Below the pieces are notes generated by a model that worked only from the letters and a program-made list of their open reading frames with translations, had not been told where the DNA came from and ran no database searches. A stretch of 64,000 nt of DNA from Nothophaeocryptopus gaeumannii (taxonomy: Eukaryota > Ascomycota > Dothideomycetes > Mycosphaerellales > Mycosphaerellaceae). The position numbers and the translations under genes are program-made. The stretch's first letter is position 1. The number at the start of each line of letters is the position of its first letter. Below are positions 53,384 through 63,610 of this stretch, piece by piece. The stretch covers positions 868,001-932,000 of the forward strand of contig JASISA010000007.1 of the NCBI GenBank assembly GCA_031771865.1, written 5' to 3'.

Positions 53384-54454
53384 CTACTTTGGAGGCGTGC
53401 ATTGATCCGCAGTCTCATTCGCGTCTCCCTCCACCACACAGTGCCTGAACCACTGACCGCAATATGCATTTCCGGCGGTATACACTCTGTCATCCTTCGA
53501 CTCCTTTCCGACAGCGGACGTGTCTATCTCAAAGGTAAGGCCCGCTGTGTTCGGATTCTTCTGTGGGGCCGTACAACTATCGAAAGCCAGGATGATGCAT
53601 TGATTGTCTGTCTTGTTGGAAATACTTTCGCTCAGACCCCAGAAGGCAGCCGGAGGACTCATCTGGAGGGATGCGACGCAACAAGCGTAGCCGTCAGTGG
53701 CATTTGTCAACCAAACGAAGCTATACCCGGGCGGCACGAGGGCGTCTGGATCTGCTATTACTTCAGCTCTGAGGGCTGATAGCGATAGACCTTTGTATGC
53801 AGTGGCACGGTTGTTTGTTTGGCAAGCGGCGTACACTGGCGAAGCTGTGGAGTGATATTTTGTAGTTGTTGATGTAGCTGTTTTGGTGACGGTCTTTGGG
53901 GCACTCGACTTGCAGCTTATTTGAGTCTCCGTCTTTGTTTGCGTCTCAACGGAGCATTTGGATTCGTACTTCCAGTGGACAACATCGACCTTTTGCGGAT
54001 ATCCTTGTCTGCCACCATCCCAATTGCCGGAGCCACGAGCAAGAATTGGCCTCGCAGGGCTCGTAGCGATAGCCTCTCTCTTTGCCAGGCTGGCGGCAGG
54101 GTCGTAGCTGGCTCCTGGGACAGAATCAACAATGGGAATGAAGCCTTTCGATGCGGAAATTGTCGATGTGTATGCAGTCTTGGCCGTTACAGTTGTTGTA
54201 GTTGTGGTCGTAGTGGTGAACACGGACTTTGCGTCAGTGTATTGAGTAGTCTTCCGATAAGCTGTGCTCGTCTTCGTGCAAGGTCTCGTGGAGGTGGTGT
54301 GGTAGGTCTTAATGTTCTGCACGTAAGCAGTGCCCATCTTCGTGTAACTGTACGCTTCGACATTGTCACGCTCCTCAAGTGCTTGAGAGAAGACCGCAAT
54401 GCTGAGGAGCAACGCTAAGAGGCAAGTGCGAACAAGATGACTTAATGTCGACAT
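53384..54454 (-). CDS. Thr-rich predicted secreted protein
   Basis: Single exon, 356 residues, ATG at 54454. Signal peptide MSTLSHLVRTCLLALLLSI, cleaved near residue 25. Residues about 40-100 are rich in Thr and Ser with short repeats (TKTSTAYRKTTQYTD, TTTTTTTTTVTAKT), probably O-glycosylated. A dibasic site, LAKREA, near residue 127 resembles a Kex2 (and dipeptidyl-aminopeptidase) processing site. The C-terminal domain has about ten Cys (YACCVAS, DNQCIILAFDSC, NAYCGQWFRHC, DQCTPPK), suggesting a disulfide fold. I do not recognise a family. Cell-wall or extracellular location is inferred. Confidence 0.7.
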   Translation of the reverse strand: MSTLSHLVRTCLLALLLSIAVFSQALEERDNVEAYSYTKMGTAYVQNIKTYHTTSTRPCTKTSTAYRKTTQYTDAKSVFTTTTTTTTTVTAKTAYTSTISASKGFIPIVDSVPGASYDPAASLAKREAIATSPARPILARGSGNWDGGRQGYPQKVDVVHWKYESKCSVETQTKTETQISCKSSAPKTVTKTATSTTTKYHSTASPVYAACQTNNRATAYKGLSLSALRAEVIADPDALVPPGYSFVWLTNATDGYACCVASLQMSPPAAFWGLSESISNKTDNQCIILAFDSCTAPQKNPNTAGLTFEIDTSAVGKESKDDRVYTAGNAYCGQWFRHCVVEGDANETADQCTPPK

Positions 54455-55791
54455 GATGCGATCCTGGGTTCCACGGATGTGATGTGAATAAGGAATCGCA
54501 GACAGCGGTTCGCGGAGGCATCTTTATATGTTCCAGATGAGTCTGCCATGTCGAATGACGGTTGGGGAACGGCTCGCGAGATACTCCTCGCAAATGAAGC
54601 CAAGGCGCTGTCCTTGAAAATGGCACGAGGCTTGAAGTCTGGACTTTGTCCATACCATCGCGGGCGGGTGATTGGGCTTGCCAAGCACCTGTTTAGAGAA
54701 TTTGACAGGCTAACAGTAGCATGTTCCAGGATGTATTCCAACAGTTTCGAGGGTCTTTGGCATAGATCGCCTGGCCCGTGACCGTTCGAGTGCCTTTAGA
54801 GGCCTGGAACAAGAGGGGATCAGATGCAAGTGCGGTTGGGAACGTTTCTTATTTGTTCCAGATCAGCAACGCCATGCAGACCCCTCAAACGGCGGCGTGC
54901 TCTCCGGCATGAGTAGCGAACTCGACAGGTGCAACCGTGGTCAGCGACCTCTTTCAGACGAGCAGAACCTCACGAGGTACTCGTGCATAACGAGGCAGTA
55001 CTTGATTGTTTTTGCGTCTGTTGGTCAACTGGGAAACGCAGCGTCCATCTGCAAGATACACTTCAACGGCACAGCAGGCGGGATCTCAGCCCGTATTGCA
55101 AATCAAAACCACAGCCTTGTCTCGCCATGGAGTCAATGAAGGCGGCTGATCGCTCGCGAAGACATGGGGAAAGACCTTGTTGTCTCCTTGTCGTCTTTAG
55201 GTTTAAGTCAAGGCATCTCACATCCTTAATTGACCAGACTGATATAGCAAACTTCTATCGAGTCTTTGGCAGACATGTTGTCGACAGTGATCGGATGCCG
55301 TAGTTTCGATCGTGGCTTGCATAGACTTTCACGGGGGCGCAGAATCCGGGCCCGAATCCTGGCAGTCCTTTGGCGTTTGAATCAGGCTGCAGACCGCTTC
55401 AGCAATGCCATTGAGCCTCGGCGGATGAGGCCTGCTATGCTCTTGGCGATGAAGACAGGAATGAAGACAGAGGATGATGTGAGACATCTCGAAAGGAAAG
55501 GAGAAGCGTTTGAATTATTTCTACAGTACTTTTCGGGAGAACTTTCTTCCGGCCTTGACGCCCTCTCTTGTTGAGCCCACCGGTCCGCTTTCCTCTGTAG
55601 ACCATGCCAATAGAGCATCGTGTACGTTTGGTCTGCAGCTCGATAGGCTGAAGACTTACACACGCCCGTGCCTGTTCGAAGTGCTGCGTTATGAGGCCAC
55701 GGGCACGTACCATAGCTATTGGACCTCCACCGAGGAGATCGAAAAGTCCCCTGAGCCCATCACATCACAGCCCTTCCCATATCAAGAACTG
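54455..55791. other. intergenic, 1.3 kb, possibly holding an undetected first exon of the HET gene
   Basis: No ATG lies in frame with the HET gene between the upstream stop (55480) and 55792, while 94 in-frame codons from 55510 are open. A first exon upstream, joined at for example the AG at 55768 before CCC TTC CCA TAT CAA, is possible but unproven. Confidence 0.35.
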
Positions 55792-57054
55792 ATGAGCAGG
55801 CGCGATATCAGACTCATGCGATTTGGCGAGTTCAGTACATCAGAGAAGATCCATTGCGAACTATTTCTCTATCCCAAATACTTCGAGCGATCTGAGCAGT
55901 ACATCGCACTGTCCTACTGCTGGGGCTCGAAGAACGAACTGAAGCAAATAAGGCTAGATGGCCATCTCGTTTCGATTACTGCGAGCCTTTGGAGCTTCCT
56001 TAGCGCCATCTTCCAACATTATGCCGGCGATGTGAAGTACTTTTGGGTGGACACTCTGTGCATCAATCAAAGTGACCCAGTCGAGCGGAACGAGCAAGTC
56101 CATCAGATGTGGCGAATCTATTCTCACGCCATTGGGATCTTCTCCTGGCTTGGCACGTCGGACGCTCATACTTGGAAAGCGTTCCGTGCCATGGAAGATT
56201 ATAAAAGATGCGAGGCAGCTGAATCTCAGCTGCTGCAAGCAGTGCCTCGATACTGCGTGTGCAAGCAGAAACTTGGGGTTTGCGCACCCGATTGGAAAGA
56301 CGATGCCTCAGAAGATTATCCAGCACAGCATAGCGTTGACGATGTCTTTAGGCGTCTGGCAGGGGCACAGTACTTCACCCGGACCTGGATTGCTACGGAA
56401 TTCTTGCAAGCGAAAAAGATATTTTTACTATGTGGACAGTTCTCTTGCGACTGGGAGGCGTTTTCACACTTCACATCCGACGGCCATGGGAGATATTCTC
56501 AGCTGTTCCATGCACGAGGGAAAAGCCCGTTGTCTTCGCGTGACGACAGATTCATTCATTGCCTCTTCCAGTATCTCGACAGTAATTGCTCCGACGTCCG
56601 AGACAGGGTTTATGCCATGCTCAGTCATCCTACCATTCGCGACATGGATCCGCATAGGCTACTTGAGCCGGATTACAACCTCACCGTCGACGAAGTCCTC
56701 GTTGTCACGCTGATTTGGCTGGAGGATGTTCTCGATGTTCCCTGGACTTCGTCGTGTTCCAATGTGCGGCAAGCTCAATCCCGCATTCGACCTGAACGAC
56801 TCTTGCTTCGCATCAGCGAACTACTCGAGATTCCAGCCGCCTTCCCTAGGTTTCGAGAATGGTTGACCCAGCATGGAGATTGGGAGTTCGGCAACACACC
56901 AGGCGCTTTGCGTTTAGGATCTGGCAAGCTGGTTGACTGCAATGGGCCGATTCTGCTGCATCTGCTGAGCAGGACTGATTCTCGAGACACAAACGAGGAT
57001 GAACAAGGAAGAGAATATCAGGCTAAGCTCAGGGCATTGATAGGAGAGCAATAA
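55792..57054 (+). CDS. HET-domain protein (start uncertain)
   Basis: Probable non-self recognition protein. From ATG 55792 (MSRRDIRLMRFGEF) it is 420 residues. HET motifs are in order: YIALSYCWGSKNE, VKYFWVDTLCINQSD and YFTRTWIATEFLQAKKIFLLCG. Residue DVRDRVYAMLS is the usual end of the HET region. The frame is open for 94 codons before this Met (PFPYQEL just upstream matches the typical HET N-terminus), so the true start is probably in an upstream exon. No stops or frame changes are seen, making this the only apparently intact HET gene of the three. Downstream, 100 bp away, is the truncated permease gene in convergent orientation. Confidence 0.8.
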   Translation: MSRRDIRLMRFGEFSTSEKIHCELFLYPKYFERSEQYIALSYCWGSKNELKQIRLDGHLVSITASLWSFLSAIFQHYAGDVKYFWVDTLCINQSDPVERNEQVHQMWRIYSHAIGIFSWLGTSDAHTWKAFRAMEDYKRCEAAESQLLQAVPRYCVCKQKLGVCAPDWKDDASEDYPAQHSVDDVFRRLAGAQYFTRTWIATEFLQAKKIFLLCGQFSCDWEAFSHFTSDGHGRYSQLFHARGKSPLSSRDDRFIHCLFQYLDSNCSDVRDRVYAMLSHPTIRDMDPHRLLEPDYNLTVDEVLVVTLIWLEDVLDVPWTSSCSNVRQAQSRIRPERLLLRISELLEIPAAFPRFREWLTQHGDWEFGNTPGALRLGSGKLVDCNGPILLHLLSRTDSRDTNEDEQGREYQAKLRALIGEQ

Positions 57055-57155
57055 CGTCCAGGCAAGATTCGAACACCTCAAAACTTGGAGACAGGATTGG
57101 CATGAACTACCGGGATCTTGCGAGATTGGTAAATTGACATCTCCAGTGCTGTCCT

Positions 57156-57662
57156 TCACGTTGAAGTATGCGCACCCGGCCACAAAATAAAAACACCTGT
57201 CAAGAACAAGGATCCGGTGATAAAGTACTTGTGTCCGACTTTCTGAGCGATGTACGCACCCGGCCAGAGCGCAAACAAATATCCAGTGTAGAAGAGTACA
57301 AACAAGGCGTTGCATTCGTTCTTCGTCATCTTCACATCCTTGAAGATACCTCTCGTGCTGGCTTGCGAGAGAGTCGACTTGTCGAGATGGTTCAAGAAGG
57401 CAACCCACCAAGTCCGGCTGAGCAAGAACGAGAAGTTCTTTGTGTTGAGTTGTTTCAGACCGGCTTCATCGAGTGGTTTGACGGTGTCCTTGTATTGGTC
57501 GTAAAAGATTGCCGAATCATCGACATCCTTCGCTGAGACGATGTGCAGGCTAGCTCGACGGTCGAGAGGCTCGGGTTCTGTCGTCGCTGTTGTGGTATCT
57601 TTGGCATCTCCACCTTTTTCCGCTCGTAGACTTCTCATCGCTGTAGAATCGGTCGGCGCCAT
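57156..57662 (-). pseudogene. truncated MFS allantoate permease-like gene (Dal5 family)
   Basis: From ATG 57662 (MAPTDSTAMRSLRAEK) it encodes 168 residues. The family N-terminal core is clear: FLNHLDKSTLSQASTRGIF (TM1 and following loop), ALFVLFYTGYLFALWPGA (TM2), IAQKVGHKYFITGSLFL (the A-motif loop and TM3). After this the frame reads TGVFILWPGAHTST and stops. Family members are about 500 residues with 12 membrane segments, so about two thirds is missing. The region beyond (57155 leftwards) is the 3' end of the HET gene on the other strand and shows no remnant, so the cut was probably a deletion or rearrangement at about 57150-57190. Confidence 0.75.
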
Positions 57663-58910
57663 CTTGATATCCTCGACCAGTAGTCAAATTGAGAGTGAAT
57701 ACTGTAAGAAGTAGGGGTTCCTGAGCCAAGCCTGGGTTGTGCAGTGACAAGAGATTGCCCAAGCAATACTGCCGACATCAAGCTTCTCGCTGCAACTATA
57801 AGTATCGGTCGTGCATCTCGGCGAGGGCCTTCCGACGTGCTGCTAAATGCCTTTCCGAGACAATATGCGCCCACACACCCGATAGCCCACACAACTCGCG
57901 GCAAGCCAAGGGCGAAATTCTCCTTGTGAGACAGACAATCGTCAACCAGATTGCCGAGTCAGACATTTCGTCCGTGAGGCGGCCTTCAGCAAGGTGCGCC
58001 AAGGGAAGAGAAGCCGACATCTTCAAACACGGCTCCAGTGCAACAACACCTATGCGTCCCTTATGGCGCTAAAGAGAGGACGCGCCCAAACGCAATGGAC
58101 ACTTGAGGAAGGACCGGATGGACCGAGGAATATTACGAAGTAAATCCCAATGAGGGAGAAAGATGAGGTACTCTGACGCGGAAGATAGAAGTACTCAAAT
58201 CATCTGGGCATTGAAGATTCGCCGACCAGCAGCAGAAGATCAGTCGTACCAGAGACGTGTCTTTTCATAGTCTCTGCTCAATGATGGGAGGCGCATTGCG
58301 GTTGGAGACGGATGTGCTCTTATGTTCTGAGCTGAGGTGGATAGTGTAGCTCTCAGAGCTTGCGAAAATTCTTCATATGGTATCAAAGGGGTCCCAGCTA
58401 TCGGAGCGGAAAAGACGCGTTGTTGACGAAGCGCGACGTCGTTGATGACAATTTTCGCGCTAAGTCAAATAAGAGCTTCGCCTCAGGCAGGCCAACATCC
58501 GCGGCACCATGAGAAAGGGCCCTTGATAATCAAAGATTGCTCTCGCTACCATTACGCTATGCACAAAAGTGTAACTCATACGAGACTGATCATGTCGAAT
58601 CTATTCGCATTCGACCCGGTGCATCATCGCCTGCCAGCTTGCTGAACGCCTTAGTACCATAGTCATCTTTCGAAACCTTCATTATGCCGTGGATCTCGTC
58701 AGAAACGCGGCGAGGCTTGAAGCAGCCTTCTTCCCCTGGATGTCGTATAAAAGCACAGAACCCAAAACAAAACCAAGTCGCATCTCCTGTTGTGGTCAAG
58801 AGCCTGTCGTTCGCTTTTCTTGAGCTTCTCTCCTGGGTCCTGGAATCGACAAATAGGCATCATCGTCATCTATCGCAAACAGCAACTCGATGCTGGTTTG
58901 GTGAGCGGAT
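57663..58910. other. intergenic, 1.25 kb; right border of accessory island
   Basis: No gene seen. It separates the truncated permease from the conserved cks1 gene. Confidence 0.45.
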
Positions 58911-59389
58911 TTACTGCTGATTCGGCTGGAAGTTCATGGGTCTCCTGTAATCTTGGTCAGCATTCTACCTTCCATCGGTAGATATTGGCCGAGGTTGAGC
59001 TCACTTGAATAGCAAGATGTGCGGCTCAGGTTCATGCACTTCATAGTGCTCCCACCCAAGACTCTGTGTAATACCGAGGCCTCTCCATTCGTCTTCCCAA
59101 AGTAGCTTCAGCGTCCCTCTGGCGCCGTCAAAGTAGTCCTTTGGTATCGCTTTGAGCATCTGCTTGGGTAGCTGGACGTGGCGGTATTCGTAGTGGTCGT
59201 CGTTGTATCTGTAGTGCAACAAAACTAATCAGCAACCGTGTTTCCCCTTCTTTCCAGATGGGCAGATGCTTACCGAGACGAGTAGTGAATCGCATCAATG
59301 AACTCATCCAACTTGTCCCTTTCTGAGTCTGTGAGCAGTCGCGGCTTCTTGTTGCGTCGTGTGTAATCAATGTCTATGCTGGTGGCCAT
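58911..59389 (-). CDS. cks1: Cks1, regulatory subunit of cyclin-dependent kinase
   Basis: Small adaptor that binds Cdk1 and phosphorylated targets in cell-cycle control. Exons: 59389-59274, 59208-59005, 58944-58911; introns 64 bp (GTAAGC...CTACAG) and 60 bp (GTGAGC...TTACAG, branch GCTGACC). 117 residues: MATSIDIDYTRRNKK, then YNDDHYEYRHVQLPK (phosphate pocket and Cdk interface), an insert DYFDGARGTLKLL compared with short animal Cks, WRGLGITQSLGWEHY and HEPEPHILLFKRP. The HEPEPHILLF hinge strand is intact. The last exon is only 34 bp (11 codons and stop) and restores the family K-R-P ending. Without splicing of intron 2 the protein would stop directly after LLFK. Confidence 0.95.
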
Positions 59390-61391
59390 CTCTTCTTATT
59401 CCTGTGTGCAGACTAGACGCGGCGGATCGTGATGCTGTCGATGCGGTGCTTTGGTGTACAGCAGGAAAATGGTCTGCGCGATGGTCGCGTGCGTTTGGTA
59501 TATGTGCGGGTCACTGTCGATGGTGGTTCGCAGCAAGCCCAGTCGGATCGGTAAAAAGATGCTGCAGCAGCGGCAGCCGCCGGGGTCGGCAGAGCGAGCA
59601 CAACAGACGTAGCGCAAGTGCAAAGAGGAGGTGGAGAGTCTGTCAGATGTCGTGTAGCGTGTCGCGAAGCGTTTGGCGGACAAGTGAAGAAGCAGCTGTC
59701 GTTCTCTGCAGCGGTGGAGGGGTTCTGAAACTACTGCAAGGCACCGCGTTTAACTCCAGCTTTCCCTGAAACCGCGGCGGTAGTGTAAAGCGGTGAGCAG
59801 AGAATGCTTCCTTGAGTCTGGCCGTCGTCGGTGAAGATCAATTGGTGTTGCGCGCGCGTGTGAATGCGTGAAGCAAAGCAAAAGTCGTCAGGAAAAATGT
59901 TGCTGCGGTGGTGACTTCTAGAAGAGAAAAGACCACACATCAAATGTAAACAACGTCGATGATCGGGGGTCGTCACCGCGCGCGGGAAAGCACGGGAGCG
60001 CTAAACCTTGTTCCTACCCACGCGCACGCTTCACTCACACGATCGATGGCATCTGCCAAGCCATGCGAGTCTCACATGCTGGCCTCGTGAGCGCTCCGTC
60101 ATATCATAGCAGAAGCCATGATATCGAAGCACAGACGTAGTGATAGCGAGATTGCGGCATCACGGCATTGCCAGACGCACTTTGCATCACCAAGAATGCA
60201 TGCATCTCGAAATGTCTCGACCTGCTCGTGCAGAGTACATGAATCAATCTCTTTCCCGATATGACTATGCGTGCCCTTGACTCGAGCGCTCGTACGCATT
60301 GATCTCGGCAATGCGATGAGAGCTGTACATCACACAATTATCGCTTATCTTTGGAAGTGCCTAGGAGATCAGACGATTTCTGTACGTGTGCGCTTTGTCT
60401 TTCCCAAAAACCTCAAGTTGCGAAAACTTTCTAATTCACGGATTGTTGTTCACACTCGGCGACCTTCCACAGACCAGCACAAAACTTCACAAAGATTATA
60501 AGGCAAGTATGAGACGCACAGAGACCCAAGTTTTGGCGCAATCGAAGCGGAGCTCACTGTCATCGAGCATGTCGCCTTGGGAATCGTCTAACCCTAAGCT
60601 TGGACCTTGAGTGCATGTGCACGCAGCCACGCAGCCACGCAGCCACGCAGCCACGCACGAACGCACCGCATGAACCAATTTCCTCCCCAATATCACCATG
60701 TATGTCCACGAGTTAGAAGATTAGTGCCGACATCAATGCGCAGATCTGCTCTCGGGCGAGAGCCGAAATTCAATAATATGCAATCTGCGCCTACGTCAAT
60801 GGAGGAACGAATATAGAAAGAAGGAAGGAATCGTTTGCTTGAGAGACAACTTTTCATCAATCGAAACTACTCATTGCATGCACAAAGCCTGAAAAAATCG
60901 ATCCTACGGGAGGTGTAAAATCATCTTCCAATCTAGAGCATATTCGACCTTCCGCAAAGGGGCAGGGCCTCAAGAGGACGCCTCCGTTTATCCCTTGCAT
61001 ATTCCAATATAACATATCATCGTTAAAAAATAGCTTGCTTTCCTCGTTCCAAAGGAGTGGACGGCAGGTCCTTCCAAGACGCCATCATCGTGGGTTGTAT
61101 TCCGAAGTCGTGAGTCGTGAAGGTCCTGCCAAAAGATTCGCATCGATGGACAACAAAGAAAGAATGGGGTTGGTGTGTTTTGTGTGATGTGGGGGTGCCA
61201 AATATGTGCAAGAAGATGTAGTTAGTCCCCATGCGTGCGACTTGCACTGAGATGCTCTCTCCGTTGGTTTGGTGGCCGTTCATCGACAAGTGGTGGTCGG
61301 TCCAAGAACATCGCATATCTGCAACCTATCGATTTCCGGATCGACGAGGTTCGATTGCTTCGCCAGCACGGTGAGTAACGCGTAGCGTCAC
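59390..61391. other. intergenic, 2 kb, with a short tandem repeat
   Basis: Upstream region of cks1 and downstream of the next gene. The 8-bp repeat CACGCAGC occurs at 60620-60658 (about 4.8 units). No gene or RNA recognised. Confidence 0.45.
60620..60658. repeat. (CACGCAGC) tandem repeat
   Basis: Four complete copies at 60620, 60628, 60636, 60644 and a partial fifth. Confidence 0.9.
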
Positions 61392-62183
61392 TTAGATCCA
61401 GCTTGGTTGTTCTGGCATGAAGGTCTCGTAGATCAGGCTTTCAATTTCTGAGAGGTAATCAGATGCGCTGAACTGTGCGAGGCCTTGGACTTCCATGGTG
61501 TGCATATCCTCATCTGCAGCTGCATCGAGAACCGCGTGGCTGATCTCCTCAGCTACCTCATCCAGTTGCGCCAATTCGTTACCGAATGGGTTCTCCTGCG
61601 GTGCCTCGACCGGAGGCGTGTAGCTTTGCAACATCTCATTCGAGCTGCAGCGCACTAGACTTGCCGGCGGCGACATGAGACGACGAACAGTTCGCTTGCG
61701 GTGGACATACTCATGTGCTCTCTTGGAGTGAGATGGCACACGATGTGGGATGTCTGGCGCGTCCCAGGAAGAGCGTGCAGACAAGCTTGGCGATCGGTTC
61801 GGTGTCTTTGTGTCGACGGTAGGCTTGAAGTAGCAGCTGAGATGGTTTGGTTCAGGCTCTGGGGTGATCGGAGAGCCTTCGACTGATGAAGCGTCGGTGT
61901 TGCTGTCGTGTCCAAGAGAAGGCACATCGCTGTCCTCACTAGACGACCTTGACGTAGCTGAGCCATCTGATACGTTTCGCCGTGTCTGGATGCGAATGAC
62001 GGATGCGGGGATGTCAGGCGCATCGTAAGAGAGCGAGTTGGTCGTCGAGACCAACGCAACAGGCCCAGAGATCTGAGTGCGACGAATTGGTCGGCCTTCA
62101 CGTTGGCTAGCAGCGCGACCCATGTGCAGGTTGATCGGCGCTTCCTCCTTGCGGCGGACGGTGAAGGCTCTGACAAGAGACAT
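61392..62183 (-). CDS. conserved fungal protein of unknown function, Ser/Pro-rich
   Basis: Single exon, 263 residues from ATG 62183 (MSLVRAFTVRRKEEAP); the frame continues upstream but has no earlier ATG. The start SLVRAFTVRR, IRRTQISGPVALVSTTNSL and the repeated APDIP motif recall a conserved ascomycete protein of unknown role. It is mostly disordered, with Ser/Asp-rich stretches (SSSEDSDVPSLGHDS) and a basic patch (KRAHEYVHRKRTVRRL). The C-terminal 70 residues are acidic and helical and end EQPSWI. No membrane segment or catalytic motif. Possible regulator, but this is speculation. Confidence 0.6.
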   Translation of the reverse strand: MSLVRAFTVRRKEEAPINLHMGRAASQREGRPIRRTQISGPVALVSTTNSLSYDAPDIPASVIRIQTRRNVSDGSATSRSSSEDSDVPSLGHDSNTDASSVEGSPITPEPEPNHLSCYFKPTVDTKTPNRSPSLSARSSWDAPDIPHRVPSHSKRAHEYVHRKRTVRRLMSPPASLVRCSSNEMLQSYTPPVEAPQENPFGNELAQLDEVAEEISHAVLDAAADEDMHTMEVQGLAQFSASDYLSEIESLIYETFMPEQPSWI

Positions 62184-63610
62184 GGTGGTAGACCGTTGCT
62201 GTTGCCTTTGGTTGACGGTTGCTAGGTCCGGCAAGCGAGAGCGATCTCGAAATCTGGAAGATGCTGGCTCGGGTGTGAGAATTGTGACTACGCGACGTCA
62301 CTTGCAATCTGCAGTCGATGTGTGGTGATGGGGAACGGTGATGTTTTGAGTCGGGGTCCCTCAATGATGGACGTTGACCAGCGTCTCAAAACAGCGCAAT
62401 CGGACACAGTCGCTGCGTCGCGATGAATACTTGTCGAGCTCCGTGGGAGGAGTGTTTTGTAATAGCGTGCAAGAAAGGGATATGCGCGCGAGGCTGTCAG
62501 GCGCGAGTAGATGGGTGGTGCAAAGAATGTCGGTAGTGTGTCTTCACTGAAGCTTTGTTTGCGCGATTGCCGGCCGCTGGATGGGTATCGCTTGTTTGGA
62601 TCCTAATGAGGGTGTGGGCAAAGGGAGTGTCACGCTGCCGCAGGCGCGTCAAGAAGCAACAAGTGTGGTGCCGTTAAAGAGCGACTAGGGAAGGGACTGG
62701 ACGCAACAAATGTGCTTCACAGCGCAGGCCGGCGCTTCTGGGTGTGAGACAAAAGAGGATGGAAGGTGTGAGGGCGAGGAGGAACAAGAAAACTCGGGCC
62801 CACTGGTTCTGGTTCTCGTTCTGGCCGAAGCTCCCGCTCTTCTGGCCTGCTGGGAAACCGTTGCGTCTCTGGCCACTCAGCGCTGTCTAAGGAGCGCCAT
62901 CCCGCTGCATCTGCGGCAAGGTTTTTGCCCGACCACTCCGAACGTGCGCATACAAAACTCTGTGCGCCAACGACCGATCAAGCATGCGCAGGAACCGCCA
63001 ATCATCCGCCGTCTCGATGCCGTTGGACATTAAGCTGAGTTTGTGAAACGCATGGGCACTGCAAGGTTCTTCCCATATGATATGCGCAGCTCGATTGGCT
63101 CACCTCCACCCTCTCCTCCTCCCATCAATCCCGGTCTCGTCGCAAACACCTGCGGTCTCGAGGCGCGTTTCACACAGATGCCCTGCTTGCCAGGCGCGTC
63201 CAAATGAGATGAAAGCGTGTCTCACAGCACGCAAAAGCGAGACCCTCAGTATCAGTATCATGACCTTGCGTCGCATATCAATAGGGCTTGTATGCGAACT
63301 CAATCGTCCCGAGCCGTCCGTCCGACGTTGTCGATATACAGAGCATGCTTTCTCCAAGCGAGCGGAAGGTTCAGCTCCGCAACCATGATACAGTATTGTG
63401 GTTGCTCTACGACAGTCCTTCTCCTAGTCCAAGCTCGACCTGGAGTCGTCTGGTATTAATCTTCAACGCCGAGGCAGCTGACCGCATATACAGTGACAAT
63501 ATTGGTCTTGGTCATGCCATGATCTGGCCTGCATGCAGATGTCCATACCGCCCAAACGCCGTCGCTGCTATGATCTAAGTACAGTGGTTGATTTACATTA
63601 TTCCGGGGTA
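62184..63610. other. intergenic, 1.4 kb, no gene seen
   Basis: Upstream region of the preceding gene and downstream of the partial gene at the right edge. Frames on both strands are short and overlapping. Confidence 0.45.

Noticed and set aside
57060..57140. Possible tRNA: GTTCGAATC-like B box on the minus strand
   Set aside because: No A box at the right distance and no cloverleaf could be drawn.
60620..60658. CRISPR-like array
   Set aside because: Simple 8-bp tandem repeat without spacers, in a eukaryotic genome.
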